Shown in pieces: positions 1 through 8,115 of a stretch of DNA of 33,387 nt. The DNA is taken from contig JAOADD010000067.1 in the NCBI GenBank assembly GCA_026417495.1, positions 1-33,387 of the forward strand. Reading direction: 5' to 3'. This stretch comes from Ignavibacteria bacterium. GTDB lineage: Bacteria; Bacteroidota; Ignavibacteria; Tepidaquicellales; Tepidaquicellaceae. The notes under the pieces are model-generated. The model saw only the letters and a list, made by a program, of their open reading frames with translations, was not told where the DNA came from and ran no database searches. The first letter of the stretch is position 1; each line of letters opens with the position of its first letter. The position numbers and the translations under genes are program-made.

Positions 1-1
1 A

Positions 2-148
2 GAGGTAGCCAATCTGGTTAATGAGGTAAAGCCGGCAGGATATTATACAATAGATTTTGATGCATCGAATTTAGCAAGTGGAGTATATTTCTATAGACTA
101 GAATCCAATGGGTTTGTAGATGTAAAGAGAATGATGTTGATAAAGTAA
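2..148 (+). CDS. 3' end of a secreted protein with T9SS type A sorting domain
   Basis: Only the last 48 codons are in the window; the gene starts upstream. The visible end reads as a type IX secretion C-terminal sorting domain (Por/SprA-dependent, TIGR04183-like). It has a short beta-strand with GYYTIDFDAS, then the hallmark LASGVYFYRLES, and ends in a basic hydrophobic tail, VKRMMLIK, before TAA at 146-148. In this family the tail directs export across the outer membrane and is then removed, so the missing part should be a secreted or surface protein with a signal peptide. The function of the cargo cannot be told. A strong hairpin terminator follows 19 nt later. The call as a sorting domain is firm because the motif order and the C-terminal position both match. 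Confidence 0.85.
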   Translation, partial: EVANLVNEVKPAGYYTIDFDASNLASGVYFYRLESNGFVDVKRMMLIK

Positions 149-167
149 GAAATTATTAAATAAAAGT

Positions 168-204
168 AAAAAGACTACAAGAATTTTTCTTGTAGTCTTT
201 TTTT
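168..204. terminator. Bidirectional intrinsic terminator
   Basis: A perfect 16-bp inverted repeat (168-183 and 187-202) with a 3-nt TTT loop. The core GACTACAAGAA pairs with TTCTTGTAGTC. On the plus strand it is followed by an uninterrupted T run to 204, so it ends the T9SS-cargo gene. On the minus strand the hairpin is followed by TTTTTACTTTTATT, so it can also end the gyrA-aldolase-decarboxylase operon, whose last stop is at 220. It lies between two convergent genes. Confidence 0.9.
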
Positions 205-219
205 ATTGTAAAAAAGTTG

Positions 220-1632
220 TTACAATGATCTGATAGTTTCTAAAATAATCTTATATGCTTCCTCAATATGTGTCTCCTGAACATTTGTTTGTCCTATTAC
301 CATTCTTAAAGTATACTTACCATTTAATTTTGTATGTGATAAATATATTTTGCCATCTTGATTTATTTTTGAAAGGAGCAATTCATTAATTCTATTTAGA
401 CTTTCTTCATCTGAAATATTTTTTGGTTTATATCTGAAACAAACAAGATTTGCAACAACTGGAGCAAGTATTTCAAATTCTTCATTCTGCTTTAAAATTG
501 TTTCAAATTTTTTTGCAAGAGAAATATGGAATCTTAATTTCTCCTTTAATCCATTAACTCCATAACTTCTGATAACAAACCACAGTTTTAATGCTCTGAA
601 TCTTCTCCCTAGTTGAATTCCCCAATCACAATAATTGTTAGTAAAAGCATCTGATGTAGTTCTTAGATATTCAGGAATTATCTCAAATGTTCTAATAAGT
701 GTAGCAATATCTTTAACAAAATATGCAGAGCAATCAAAGTTTGTAAATAACCACTTGTGTGGGTTAAACACAAAACTGTCTGCATTTTCTATTCCGTCAA
801 GCATCCATTTATATTCTGGTAAAATTAGTGCTGAGCCTAGAAAAGCAGCATCAATATGTAACCAAATGTTATATTCTCTACAAATTTTACCAATTTCATT
901 TAAAGGATCAACTGCTGTAGAACCAGTTGTACCAATTGTTGCAATAACACACAGTGGATTATATCCCTTTGCTAAATCATTTTCAATTGCTACTTTAAGT
1001 AAATCAGGTATTAAAGAAAATTTACTATCAACAGAAATTTTCACTAAATTTGATTTACCAATACCGGATATCTTTACTGCTTTTTCAATTGAAGAATGCG
1101 TTTCGGTTGAGCAATAAACACGGAATTTATTATTATCGAATCCTGACTCATTTATCGAAAAATTAGAGAAGTTTTCTCTTGCACAGAGAATAGAAACAAG
1201 AGTTGATGTAGAAGCAGTATCCTGAATTACTCCCTTGAAATTTTTCGGTAGACCAATCATATCCCTTAACCAATCAAGTACTTTTTCTTCCAATTCTGTC
1301 GCAGAAGGTGAAGTTTCCCATTTCATACATTGTGCAGCAATGGCAGAAGTTAACATTTCACCTAGTATAGAAGGAAAACTTGTATTCGCAGGAAAATAAG
1401 CAAAAAATTTTGGACTTTGCCAATGTGTAATTCCAGGAAGAATTATATCTTGAAAATCTTTGAATATTTGTTCAAAAGGTTCTGAGTTTTGTGGAGGTGT
1501 GTCAGGTATTTTATTATAAATTTCTCTCGGCTTTGCTTGTGACTTAACTGAGTATTCTTCTATGTTTTTATAATATTGTACAATCCAATCTATTAATTCT
1601 TTTGCAAATTTTTCAAAGGTATTAATATCCAA
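220..1632 (-). CDS. Aromatic L-amino acid decarboxylase (PLP group II decarboxylase)
   Basis: A 470-residue cytoplasmic PLP enzyme of the DOPA/tyrosine/tryptophan decarboxylase family, which turns an aromatic amino acid into its amine and CO2. Landmarks against pig DDC: His180 (ring-stacking His192), HIDAAFLG with Asp261 (Asp271) and NPHKW with Lys293 (Lys303, the Schiff-base lysine). Tyr334 in NNYCDW aligns with Tyr332 of the flexible loop. That tyrosine is typical of true decarboxylases and is Phe in the aldehyde synthases, so decarboxylation is the better guess. The start must be TTG: reading upstream in frame there is TAA 15 nt before it and no ATG or GTG, and the start MDINTFEKFAKELIDWI matches the family N-terminus. 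It lies 12 nt after the threonine aldolase stop and is the last gene of the gyrA operon. The substrate cannot be assigned from sequence. Confidence 0.88.
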   Translation of the reverse strand: MDINTFEKFAKELIDWIVQYYKNIEEYSVKSQAKPREIYNKIPDTPPQNSEPFEQIFKDFQDIILPGITHWQSPKFFAYFPANTSFPSILGEMLTSAIAAQCMKWETSPSATELEEKVLDWLRDMIGLPKNFKGVIQDTASTSTLVSILCARENFSNFSINESGFDNNKFRVYCSTETHSSIEKAVKISGIGKSNLVKISVDSKFSLIPDLLKVAIENDLAKGYNPLCVIATIGTTGSTAVDPLNEIGKICREYNIWLHIDAAFLGSALILPEYKWMLDGIENADSFVFNPHKWLFTNFDCSAYFVKDIATLIRTFEIIPEYLRTTSDAFTNNYCDWGIQLGRRFRALKLWFVIRSYGVNGLKEKLRFHISLAKKFETILKQNEEFEILAPVVANLVCFRYKPKNISDEESLNRINELLLSKINQDGKIYLSHTKLNGKYTLRMVIGQTNVQETHIEEAYKIILETIRSL

Positions 1633-1644
1633 TTGAATAGAAAT

Positions 1645-2661
1645 TTAAAATAATTCATTAACAATTTGTGCAGCTTCTTCAACTTCACACATATGTACAT
1701 CAAGATGAAAAACTGCTCGTAAATAATCATAACTACCAGAAGATATTAGTACTCCTCTCTCTTTTAATTTCTGTATAAATTCTTGCTTTCCATATTTTGT
1801 AGTTGAGAATATTACAATGTTTGTTTGTACAGTATTAAGATCAATGTTAATTTCTTTAATATTACTAATTTTTTCAGCAAATAACTTTGCTTTCTTGTGA
1901 TCTTCCTTCAATCTTTGAACATTATTCTTCAAAGCATATAAGGCAGCAGCTGCGATCACTCCAACTTGTCTCATACCACCTCCAAGAATTTTTCGCCACT
2001 TGTGAGCAATTTTAATAAATTCTGAATCACCACATAAAATAGAACCTATCGGAGCACCAAGCCCTTTTGAAAAACAAAATGAAATTGAATCAAAATAAGA
2101 AGCATATTCTTTTACAGAAATTCCTGTTTCCACAGAGGCATTGAATATTCGAGCTCCATCAAGATGCGTTTTAATATTATTTTCCTTTGCTAAATCAGTG
2201 ATTGCTTTTATATTTTCTATCGGTTGTATTATACCACCTGCTCTATTATGAGTGTTTTCTAAAGAAATTAATTTGGTTTTTGGGAAATAATATTCATTCG
2301 GTCTTATATGCTTCTTAATAACACTAACATCCATAATTCCATTAACACCCGTTATTGGTAACAATTGTACTCTGGAGATGATAGCAGGAGCAGCTGTTTC
2401 ATAATTCATTATGTGAGAATTAAATTCAACAATTACCTCATCACCAGGGTTTGTATGAGCTTTAATTGCTAATTGATTTGCCATACACCCTGTAGGTACG
2501 AAAAGAGCATCATCTTTACCTGTTAATTCTGCACATATTTTTTGAAGCTTAATAACAGTGGGGTCTTCCCCAAATACATCATCTCCAACTTCTGCTTGAG
2601 TCATAAACTCAAGCATTTCTTTTGATGGTTTTGTTACGGTATCACTTCTTAAATCTATCAT
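1645..2661 (-). CDS. ltaE: Low-specificity L-threonine aldolase
   Basis: A 338-residue fold-type I PLP enzyme that cleaves L-threonine or L-allo-threonine to glycine and acetaldehyde in the cytoplasm. Family signatures run in order: N-terminal MIDLRSDTVTKPS; GDDVFGEDP (26-34); LFVPTGCMANQ (53-63); HLDGAR (166-171), whose Asp168 contacts the PLP ring nitrogen and whose Arg171 binds the substrate carboxylate; and FSKGLGAPIGS with Lys199 as the Schiff-base lysine. Length is normal for the family (about 330-350). The ATG start coincides with the conserved N-terminus; no Shine-Dalgarno is visible. It sits 12 nt after gyrA and 12 nt before the decarboxylase, so all three probably share the gyrA promoter. 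Beta-elimination or serine-hydroxymethyl side activities are known in the family and cannot be excluded. Confidence 0.93.
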   Translation of the reverse strand: MIDLRSDTVTKPSKEMLEFMTQAEVGDDVFGEDPTVIKLQKICAELTGKDDALFVPTGCMANQLAIKAHTNPGDEVIVEFNSHIMNYETAAPAIISRVQLLPITGVNGIMDVSVIKKHIRPNEYYFPKTKLISLENTHNRAGGIIQPIENIKAITDLAKENNIKTHLDGARIFNASVETGISVKEYASYFDSISFCFSKGLGAPIGSILCGDSEFIKIAHKWRKILGGGMRQVGVIAAAALYALKNNVQRLKEDHKKAKLFAEKISNIKEINIDLNTVQTNIVIFSTTKYGKQEFIQKLKERGVLISSGSYDYLRAVFHLDVHMCEVEEAAQIVNELF

Positions 2662-2673
2662 AAGAGTTCTTGA

Positions 2674-5121
2674 TTAAGTATTACCATTTTCAACTATATT
2701 TGCTACTGCAGATATTTTATCATTTTCCGCAATTCTAATTAATCTTACACCTTGAGCGTTTCTGCCCATTACTCTGATATCTTTCACCTTTTGTCTGATT
2801 AAAATTCCCTTAGAAGTAATAATCATTAAATCATCACTATCAGTAACCTCTTTAATAGAAATTAATTTCCCTACCTTTTCAGAGACCTTAACTGTTATTA
2901 CACCTTTTCCACCACGATTAGTGATTCTATAGTCTGCAAGTTCACTTCTCTTTCCATATCCTTTTTCAGTTACAACAAGAATAGTTGCAGATGGTCTTAC
3001 AACTGCAATCATACCAATCACATAATCATCTTTAGCTAGTTTAATTGCTCTTACACCAGTAGCAATTCTACCCATTTCACGAACTTGCGATTCATTAAAT
3101 CTAATAGCTAAACCGTTATGAGTACCAATTACTATTTCTTGTTTTCCATTTGTTAATTTAACATCAACAAGTTCATCACCTTCATTGAGATTAATCGCAT
3201 TAATCCCATTCCTGCGAATATTTGAATATGCATCAAGTTTTGTTTTCTTTATTATCCCTTTCTGTGTTACCATAGTTACAAACAACTCTTCATTAAAATC
3301 TTTAACAACAACAAATGCAGAAATATTTTCTTCTTTTTCTTTTTCTATCAGATTTAAAATTGATTTTCCACGAGAAGCTCTTGTCCCTTCAGGTATATCA
3401 TATACTTTCAACCAGTAACATTTTCCTCTATCTGTAAAGAACATAATGTACTGATGGGTTGAGCCTACAAACATATGTTCAATAAAATCATCATCGGAAT
3501 TACCAGTCGAAGCAGCTGTTATTCCTTTTCCACCTCTTCCTTGTGAACGATAAGAAGATACAGGTATTCTTTTAATAAATCCTTTATTAGAAATAGTAAT
3601 TACAACATCTTCTTCTTTTACAAGTTCTTTCATCATTTCATCATCAGTCATCTTTTTTACATCGTAAACTATTTGAGTTCTTCTATCATCTCCAAATCTT
3701 TCTTTTACTTCTTTAAGTTCCTCAATAATAATTTCTTTTCTTAAAGCTTCGCTCGCTAATATTCTCTTTAATTTCTCTATAGTTTTAAGTACTTCCTTAT
3801 ATTCATCTTCAACTTTCTTTCTCTCCAATCCTGTCAATTTTTGTAAACGCATATCAAGAATTGCTTGCGCTTGTATATCTGAAAGTTTGAACTTCTTCAT
3901 TAAATTTTCCTTAGCAGTTGGTACATCCTTCGCTTTCTTTATCAACTTAATTATTTCATCAATATTATCAAGAGCAATAATATATCCTTCAAGAATGTGT
4001 GCCCTTTTTTCAGCAGCATTCAAATCAAACTTTGTTCTTCTGACAATAACATTTAATCTGTGATTAACAAAATGCTCAATTAAATCTTTGAGGTTTAGTA
4101 TCTTGGGTACACCATCAACAAGAGCAAGATTAATTACCCCAAATGTAACTTGCATTTGAGTGTGTTTAAACAAGTTATTCAACACAATATGAGGGTTGCC
4201 ATCTCTTTTTAAACCAATTACAATTCTCATCCCATCTCTGTCACTTTCATCATTAATTGATGCTATATCATCAATCTTTTTTTCCCTTGCAAGTTCGGCA
4301 ATTGATTCTATAAGACTTGCTTTATTAACCTGATAAGGTATTTCAGTAATAATTATGTTTTGCCTACCACTTCTTTCAGTTTCTATTGATGCTTTTGCTC
4401 TTAATATAATTTTTCCCTTCCCTGTAGTATATGCCTCAACAACTGGTTCATAGCCATATATAATCCCACCTGTTGGAAAATCAGGAGCAACAATATATTT
4501 CATCAATTGCTTTATAGTACAATCAGGGTTCTTAATATAGTAAATAATCCCATCAACAACTTCTCTTAAATTGTGTGGTGGTATATTAGTTGCCATACCA
4601 ACTGCTATTCCATTTGAGCCATTAATAAGAAGATTTGGAATAACAGATGGTAAAACTGATGGTTCTTTTAATGTGTCATCAAAATTAGGATTAAAATCTA
4701 CAGTATCTTTATCAAGGTCAGCTAATAGATACTCTGCAATTCTATGCAGGCGAGCTTCAGTGTACCTCATAGCAGCGGGAGAATCTCCATCAATAGAGCC
4801 AAAATTTCCCTGACCATCAATTAATGGATATCGTAAAGAAAAATCCTGAACCATTCTGACCATAGTATCATAAACAGCTTTATCACCATGAGGATGGTAT
4901 TTACCAAGTACTTCTCCAACAATACGAGCAGATTTCTTGTAGGGTTTATTATGTAATAAATTCAATTCATTCATTCCATACAGTACCCTTCTATGTACAG
5001 GTTTAAGCCCATCACGAACATCAGGTAAAGCACGTGAAACTATTACAGACATTGAATAATCAATATAAGAGGATTTCATTTCATCCTCGATGTTCACAGG
5101 AATTATTTTCTCGTTAGGCAT
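2674..5121 (-). CDS. gyrA: DNA gyrase subunit A
   Basis: An 815-residue type IIA topoisomerase subunit. With GyrB it introduces negative supercoils by passing one duplex through a cleaved one. The breakage-reunion domain opens with [22 protein letters not shown]. The catalytic tyrosine is Tyr120 in [10 protein letters not shown]. The C-terminal pinwheel carries a GyrA box, QGRGGKG (527-533), which separates it from ParC. In the quinolone-resistance region, [10 protein letters not shown] has Lys81 where E. coli has Ser83, while Asp85 (Asp87) is kept. The ATG start gives the normal N-terminus. A perfect Bacteroidetes-type promoter lies at 5184-5214, giving a leader of roughly 55 nt. It is first in an operon with ltaE and the decarboxylase. 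gyrB is not in the window. Confidence 0.97.
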   Translation of the reverse strand: MPNEKIIPVNIEDEMKSSYIDYSMSVIVSRALPDVRDGLKPVHRRVLYGMNELNLLHNKPYKKSARIVGEVLGKYHPHGDKAVYDTMVRMVQDFSLRYPLIDGQGNFGSIDGDSPAAMRYTEARLHRIAEYLLADLDKDTVDFNPNFDDTLKEPSVLPSVIPNLLINGSNGIAVGMATNIPPHNLREVVDGIIYYIKNPDCTIKQLMKYIVAPDFPTGGIIYGYEPVVEAYTTGKGKIILRAKASIETERSGRQNIIITEIPYQVNKASLIESIAELAREKKIDDIASINDESDRDGMRIVIGLKRDGNPHIVLNNLFKHTQMQVTFGVINLALVDGVPKILNLKDLIEHFVNHRLNVIVRRTKFDLNAAEKRAHILEGYIIALDNIDEIIKLIKKAKDVPTAKENLMKKFKLSDIQAQAILDMRLQKLTGLERKKVEDEYKEVLKTIEKLKRILASEALRKEIIIEELKEVKERFGDDRRTQIVYDVKKMTDDEMMKELVKEEDVVITISNKGFIKRIPVSSYRSQGRGGKGITAASTGNSDDDFIEHMFVGSTHQYIMFFTDRGKCYWLKVYDIPEGTRASRGKSILNLIEKEKEENISAFVVVKDFNEELFVTMVTQKGIIKKTKLDAYSNIRRNGINAINLNEGDELVDVKLTNGKQEIVIGTHNGLAIRFNESQVREMGRIATGVRAIKLAKDDYVIGMIAVVRPSATILVVTEKGYGKRSELADYRITNRGGKGVITVKVSEKVGKLISIKEVTDSDDLMIITSKGILIRQKVKDIRVMGRNAQGVRLIRIAENDKISAVANIVENGNT

Positions 5122-5183
5122 GAAAATTACTCACTAATTAATTATTAATATCAAAATATTTAAGTAAAATAAAAACTTTTGTA

Positions 5184-5214
5184 CAAAAGTAAAAAACAAT
5201 GTTTCAAATACAAA
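5184..5214 (-). promoter_or_regulatory. Bacteroidetes-type promoter of gyrA
   Basis: On the minus strand this reads TTTG (5214-5211), exactly 19 nt, then TACTTTTG (5191-5184). That is a full match to the Bacteroidetes housekeeping consensus TTTG-N19-TAnnTTTG. Transcription should start near 5177, about 55 nt before the gyrA ATG at 5121. The -33 element ends one base from the 3' end of the tRNA-Ala gene (5216), so the promoter fills the tRNA-gyrA gap with no terminator between them. Confidence 0.85.
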
Positions 5215-5215
5215 G

Positions 5216-5288
5216 TGGAGCTAACGGGATTCGAACCCGTCACCCCTTCGTTGCGAACGAAGTGCTCTACCAACTGAGCTATAGCCCC
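5216..5288 (-). tRNA. tRNA-Ala, anticodon CGC
   Basis: A 73-nt gene that folds into a complete cloverleaf. The acceptor stem pairs GGGGCTA with TAGCTCC and contains the G3:U70 wobble pair that identifies alanine tRNAs. The D arm is GCTC/GAGC with loop AGTTGGTA. The anticodon stem is CTTCG/CGAAG around loop TTCGCAA, giving CGC at positions 34-36. The variable loop is 5 nt and the T arm ACGGG-TTCGAAT-CCCGT. The discriminator is A73 and CCA is not encoded. Its 5' end is 5 nt after the aminotransferase stop codon, so it is probably processed from that mRNA. CGC reads only GCG, an uncommon codon class in such AT-rich DNA. Confidence 0.95.
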
Positions 5289-5293
5289 TATAA

Positions 5294-6580
5294 TTACGTT
5301 AATTTTGATAAACAACTCTCCAAATTATACAATATTTCAGAAACTTCATCTAATGTGCATGTCCCAACTGATAATCTATACCAAGTGGGATTATTTAATG
5401 AACCAAATGCTGAAAAAGGAACCAAACCAACTTTTGCTTCATCAAGTAAATATGCAGTTATATCTTCAGTTGATTCTATAATTTTACCATCAGGTTTTTT
5501 CATTCCAATTAAATCAAATTGTACGGTTAAATAAATAGCTGCCTGTGGTTCTATTGCATTCACCTTATACCCTTTCGATTTTAAGTTCATAAAACCATCG
5601 TAAAATTTAAATAATCTTTTGGATACTTCTTCTTTGAAATTATTTATATAGGAATCAACCCATTCTTTATTTGCTAAATATCTCGAAGCAGCAATCTGTT
5701 CAGGTTTAGGTGGAAATGCACCCATGTGAGAAAATAGAGCTTTCATTTTTGTTATTACCTCATCATCACCAAATCCCCAACCTACTCTTATTCCAGTTCC
5801 AGCAAAATATTTTGACATCCCATCTACGAAAAGAGTATATTTCCGCATTTCTGGATTAATTTCAACAGGATTGTAATGTTTATAATTTTTATATGTTAAT
5901 AACCAATATATTTGGTCATACATTAAGTATACTGGTTTAACATTTATTTTTTTTCTCCGTGTATTTTCTTCAAGAATTAAATTACAAAGATTAGTTAGGT
6001 TTTCTTTCTGCAACACGGTGCCAGTCGGATTAAGTGGAGAACACATTGCGATAATTGAAGCATCTTTAATAAATGGTTTTATTAACTCAGCCATAGGCAT
6101 AAAATTCTCTTCAGGGCGAGTTTCAATAATTACCATTTTTGCTTTAACAATATGAGCATAATAATTATTATTCCAAGATGGAACGGGAAATACAACAGTT
6201 TCATCAGGGTTGACACAAGAAATGAAATAGGTAAAAATCAAGGGTCTTCCACCACCTCCTACTAAAAACTCATCAGGAGAGTATTCTAAATTTTCTCTCT
6301 CTAAAATAAATTTTGATAGAGTCTTTCTTAATTCAGCTTCTCCTACTATTGGAGGATAATTTGTATGCCCTTCAAGATATGCATTATATACCTCTTTTGT
6401 AAATTCCTGTGGAATAGGAAAAACTTTTGGATTATAATCCCCAATCGTAAGATTAAAAATTTTTTCTCCTTGATTAATTTTTTTATTTATTAACCCTGCA
6501 ATTTTTCTAATATCTGAATCGGTTAAAGAATCAACCATGTCAGATAGAATGCGATAAGTATTTGTATTTTGATTACTCAT
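5294..6580 (-). CDS. Class I/II PLP-dependent aminotransferase
   Basis: A 428-residue fold-type I aminotransferase of the aspartate aminotransferase superfamily, probably cytoplasmic. Visible landmarks: substrate-side loop NLTIGDYNP (43-51), GGGGRPL (108-114) in the PLP phosphate region, SPLNPTGT (181-188) with the conserved Asn, YDQIYW (221-226) with the PLP-pyridine Asp222, and GMSKYFAGTGIRVGW with Lys257 as the Schiff-base lysine and Arg265 downstream. The amino donor cannot be told; the family includes Asp, aromatic and LL-DAP aminotransferases. The ATG start at 6580 has no clear Shine-Dalgarno. The 97-nt region before it holds a near-perfect palindrome (6621-6637). tRNA-Ala follows 5 nt after the stop and is likely co-transcribed. 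Confidence 0.88.
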   Translation of the reverse strand: MSNQNTNTYRILSDMVDSLTDSDIRKIAGLINKKINQGEKIFNLTIGDYNPKVFPIPQEFTKEVYNAYLEGHTNYPPIVGEAELRKTLSKFILERENLEYSPDEFLVGGGGRPLIFTYFISCVNPDETVVFPVPSWNNNYYAHIVKAKMVIIETRPEENFMPMAELIKPFIKDASIIAMCSPLNPTGTVLQKENLTNLCNLILEENTRRKKINVKPVYLMYDQIYWLLTYKNYKHYNPVEINPEMRKYTLFVDGMSKYFAGTGIRVGWGFGDDEVITKMKALFSHMGAFPPKPEQIAASRYLANKEWVDSYINNFKEEVSKRLFKFYDGFMNLKSKGYKVNAIEPQAAIYLTVQFDLIGMKKPDGKIIESTEDITAYLLDEAKVGLVPFSAFGSLNNPTWYRLSVGTCTLDEVSEILYNLESCLSKLT

Positions 6581-6620
6581 TTTATATAAATATTAGATTC
6601 AAAACAATATATAAACTATT

Positions 6621-6637
6621 AAAAATACAGTATTTTT
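6621..6637. promoter_or_regulatory. Palindrome upstream of the aminotransferase, possible operator
   Basis: Perfect 8-nt arms AAAAATAC and GTATTTTT around a single central base (6629). It lies 41-57 nt upstream of the aminotransferase ATG and 41 nt beyond the POT transporter stop, so it could be an operator in the aminotransferase promoter region. AT-rich DNA makes such palindromes by chance fairly often, and I recognise no regulator for it. Confidence 0.25.
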
Positions 6638-6649
6638 TGCTTATTTTCA

Positions 6650-6690
6650 ACGAAGAAAAATGTATCGAATAATAACTTTATTTTCTTCGT
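6650..6690. repeat. Inverted repeat at the 3' end of the POT gene
   Basis: Exact 10-nt arms ACGAAGAAAA (6650-6659) and TTTTCTTCGT (6681-6690) separated by 21 nt. The second arm overlaps the last codons and the stop of the POT transporter. It could form a 3' stem-loop in that mRNA, but the loop is large and no T run follows on the minus strand, so it is a poor intrinsic terminator. Confidence 0.3.
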
Positions 6691-7970
6691 AATATCACAA
6701 ATTTATTATATAAAATTAAACCTATAATAGTAGCAACACCTATTAGGCTGAACATAATCCATAAAGAAGAAGGACTGTTCAATTTATTAACGAAATAAAC
6801 ATAAGCATTCGCACCAAGTATTCCCCCAATGCCACTACCAATTACACCATACAAAAAGGAATAGCCTAAATACAATGCCTTTTTGTCCTCTGGTGCAATT
6901 ATTCCAATATAACTTATAAACTTTGGATGTGCAGTCATTTCACCAATAGAGAAAACAATCATTCCCGTGATGAATATCCAAGCACTATTTGAAATTGCAA
7001 GCATTGCCATACCAAGTGTTCCTAACCCAATTCCGAAAATGATTGTTGGTAGAGCTTTTGTCCTTTTAACGATATTAGAAACTAATATTTGTAAAAGAAT
7101 TATCGTCCCAGCATTTATTACTGTAACATGTTCTGCATCAAATTTCCAATTTGCATTTGAATAAAATATTCTAATAATTGAATTAACAAAATTGTCAACG
7201 GGAGTCATATCCATACGTTCCGTCAGATACCACAAAACTGTATCAAACATCTGGAAATATAAAATCCAGAAACCAGAATAAATTACAATCATAATAACAA
7301 ATTTGAAGTCAGTTAAAACCAGTACCATTTCTTTAAAGACTGTAAGAAGAGATTTAGATGATTTTGGCTTCTCTGGTTCTTGATACATAAAAATATTTAG
7401 GAACAAAAGCCACCCTGTTCCAATAGCTGCCATGAAAAAAATATAACTCCAAGAAATACTTTTCAAAATTGGAACTAAGATTAAAGGAAAAATGAATGCA
7501 CCAAGATTTATCGTCCAATAATAAATACCAAAAGCAAGAGTTGAATTAGACTCATCAGTTGTTCTTGCTATAGTACCAGAGATTAAAGGTTTAAAGAAAC
7601 CAGCGCCCAAAACCATAATTAATAAGCTTCCAAAGACAAGAAAATAACTCTCAACCAAACCAGTCAATAAATAACCAATACTCATTGTAAAAAATGCAAA
7701 CATTAAAATCTTTTTATATCCAAATCTGTCACCAATAGCACCAGAAATAATGGGTAGTAGGTATAATAGCGGTGTTATAACGCTTTTAATAACCCCAACA
7801 CTTTCTTTTGAAAAACCAAGTCCACCTTTAGAAACTTCAAGTACGAGATAAACCGATAATACAGACATTACACCATAATAAGATCCTCTCTCAAAGAATT
7901 CCATAACAATAACGACCCAGAAATTTTTTGAGAATGAACGGATAGTACTTTTCTTAATCTTTTCTTCCAT
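6678..7970 (-). CDS. POT/PTR2-family proton-coupled peptide transporter
   Basis: An integral inner-membrane protein of the major facilitator superfamily, 430 residues from the ATG at 7970, with about 12 hydrophobic segments. Helix 1 has EFFERGSYYG, the POT signature ExxER followed by YYG (Glu24, Glu27, Arg28), which is tied to proton coupling in peptide transporters. Loop 2-3 has GAIGDRFGYKK (MFS motif A), and IYYWTINLGAF matches the second PTR2 signature. It most likely imports di- or tripeptides with protons. The frame is open upstream to a TTG at 8036, but that codon lies inside the -7 box of a good promoter (8034-8064), so the ATG is preferred and gives a leader of about 57 nt. It is divergent from the cupin_5 gene. 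A more distant MFS substrate cannot be excluded. Confidence 0.82.
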   Translation of the reverse strand: MEEKIKKSTIRSFSKNFWVVIVMEFFERGSYYGVMSVLSVYLVLEVSKGGLGFSKESVGVIKSVITPLLYLLPIISGAIGDRFGYKKILMFAFFTMSIGYLLTGLVESYFLVFGSLLIMVLGAGFFKPLISGTIARTTDESNSTLAFGIYYWTINLGAFIFPLILVPILKSISWSYIFFMAAIGTGWLLFLNIFMYQEPEKPKSSKSLLTVFKEMVLVLTDFKFVIMIVIYSGFWILYFQMFDTVLWYLTERMDMTPVDNFVNSIIRIFYSNANWKFDAEHVTVINAGTIILLQILVSNIVKRTKALPTIIFGIGLGTLGMAMLAISNSAWIFITGMIVFSIGEMTAHPKFISYIGIIAPEDKKALYLGYSFLYGVIGSGIGGILGANAYVYFVNKLNSPSSLWIMFSLIGVATIIGLILYNKFVILRRK

Positions 7971-8033
7971 AAATATTATTTTGTATGCAAGATAAAACCA
8001 TATTAAACAACTTTCAAGACTTATAAGATTAAA

Positions 8034-8064
8034 CAAATATAAAAAGTAAATTTATAAAGTCGAA
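8034..8064 (-). promoter_or_regulatory. Bacteroidetes-type promoter of the POT transporter
   Basis: On the minus strand: TTCG (8064-8061), exactly 19 nt, then TATATTTG (8041-8034). This is TTTG-N19-TAnnTTTG with one mismatch in the -33 element. The expected transcription start near 8027 would leave a leader of about 57 nt before the ATG at 7970. It excludes the upstream TTG (8036) as the start of the transporter and overlaps the ATG at 8065 on the other strand. Confidence 0.65.
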
Positions 8065-8115
8065 ATGAATTTAAAATTTAGTTCTAAACTAACATTATTG
8101 TTTAAAAATACATTT

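Noticed and set aside
635-1117. 160-codon open frame antisense to the decarboxylase
   Set aside because: A shadow of the real gene: no recognisable domains and no start signals.
2674-5121. Topoisomerase IV subunit ParC instead of GyrA
   Set aside because: The C-terminal domain has a GyrA box (QGRGGKG) and full pinwheel length.
5216-5288. tRNA-Ala as an integration site for a mobile element
   Set aside because: No integrase, no direct repeat of the tRNA 3' end and no mobile genes nearby; both flanks are core genes.
6650-6690. Inverted repeat as an intrinsic terminator of the POT gene
   Set aside because: A 21-nt loop and no T run after the stem on the minus strand; kept only as a repeat.
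7971-8036. Upstream TTG start that would add 22 residues to the POT transporter
   Set aside because: The codon lies inside the -7 box of a near-consensus promoter, and the extra residues add a hydrophobic stretch not expected before the ExxER helix.
8065-8115. Upstream ATG start of the cupin_5 protein
   Set aside because: The family N-terminus matches the ATG at 8116, and the upstream ATG overlaps the divergent promoter. It is not excluded outright.
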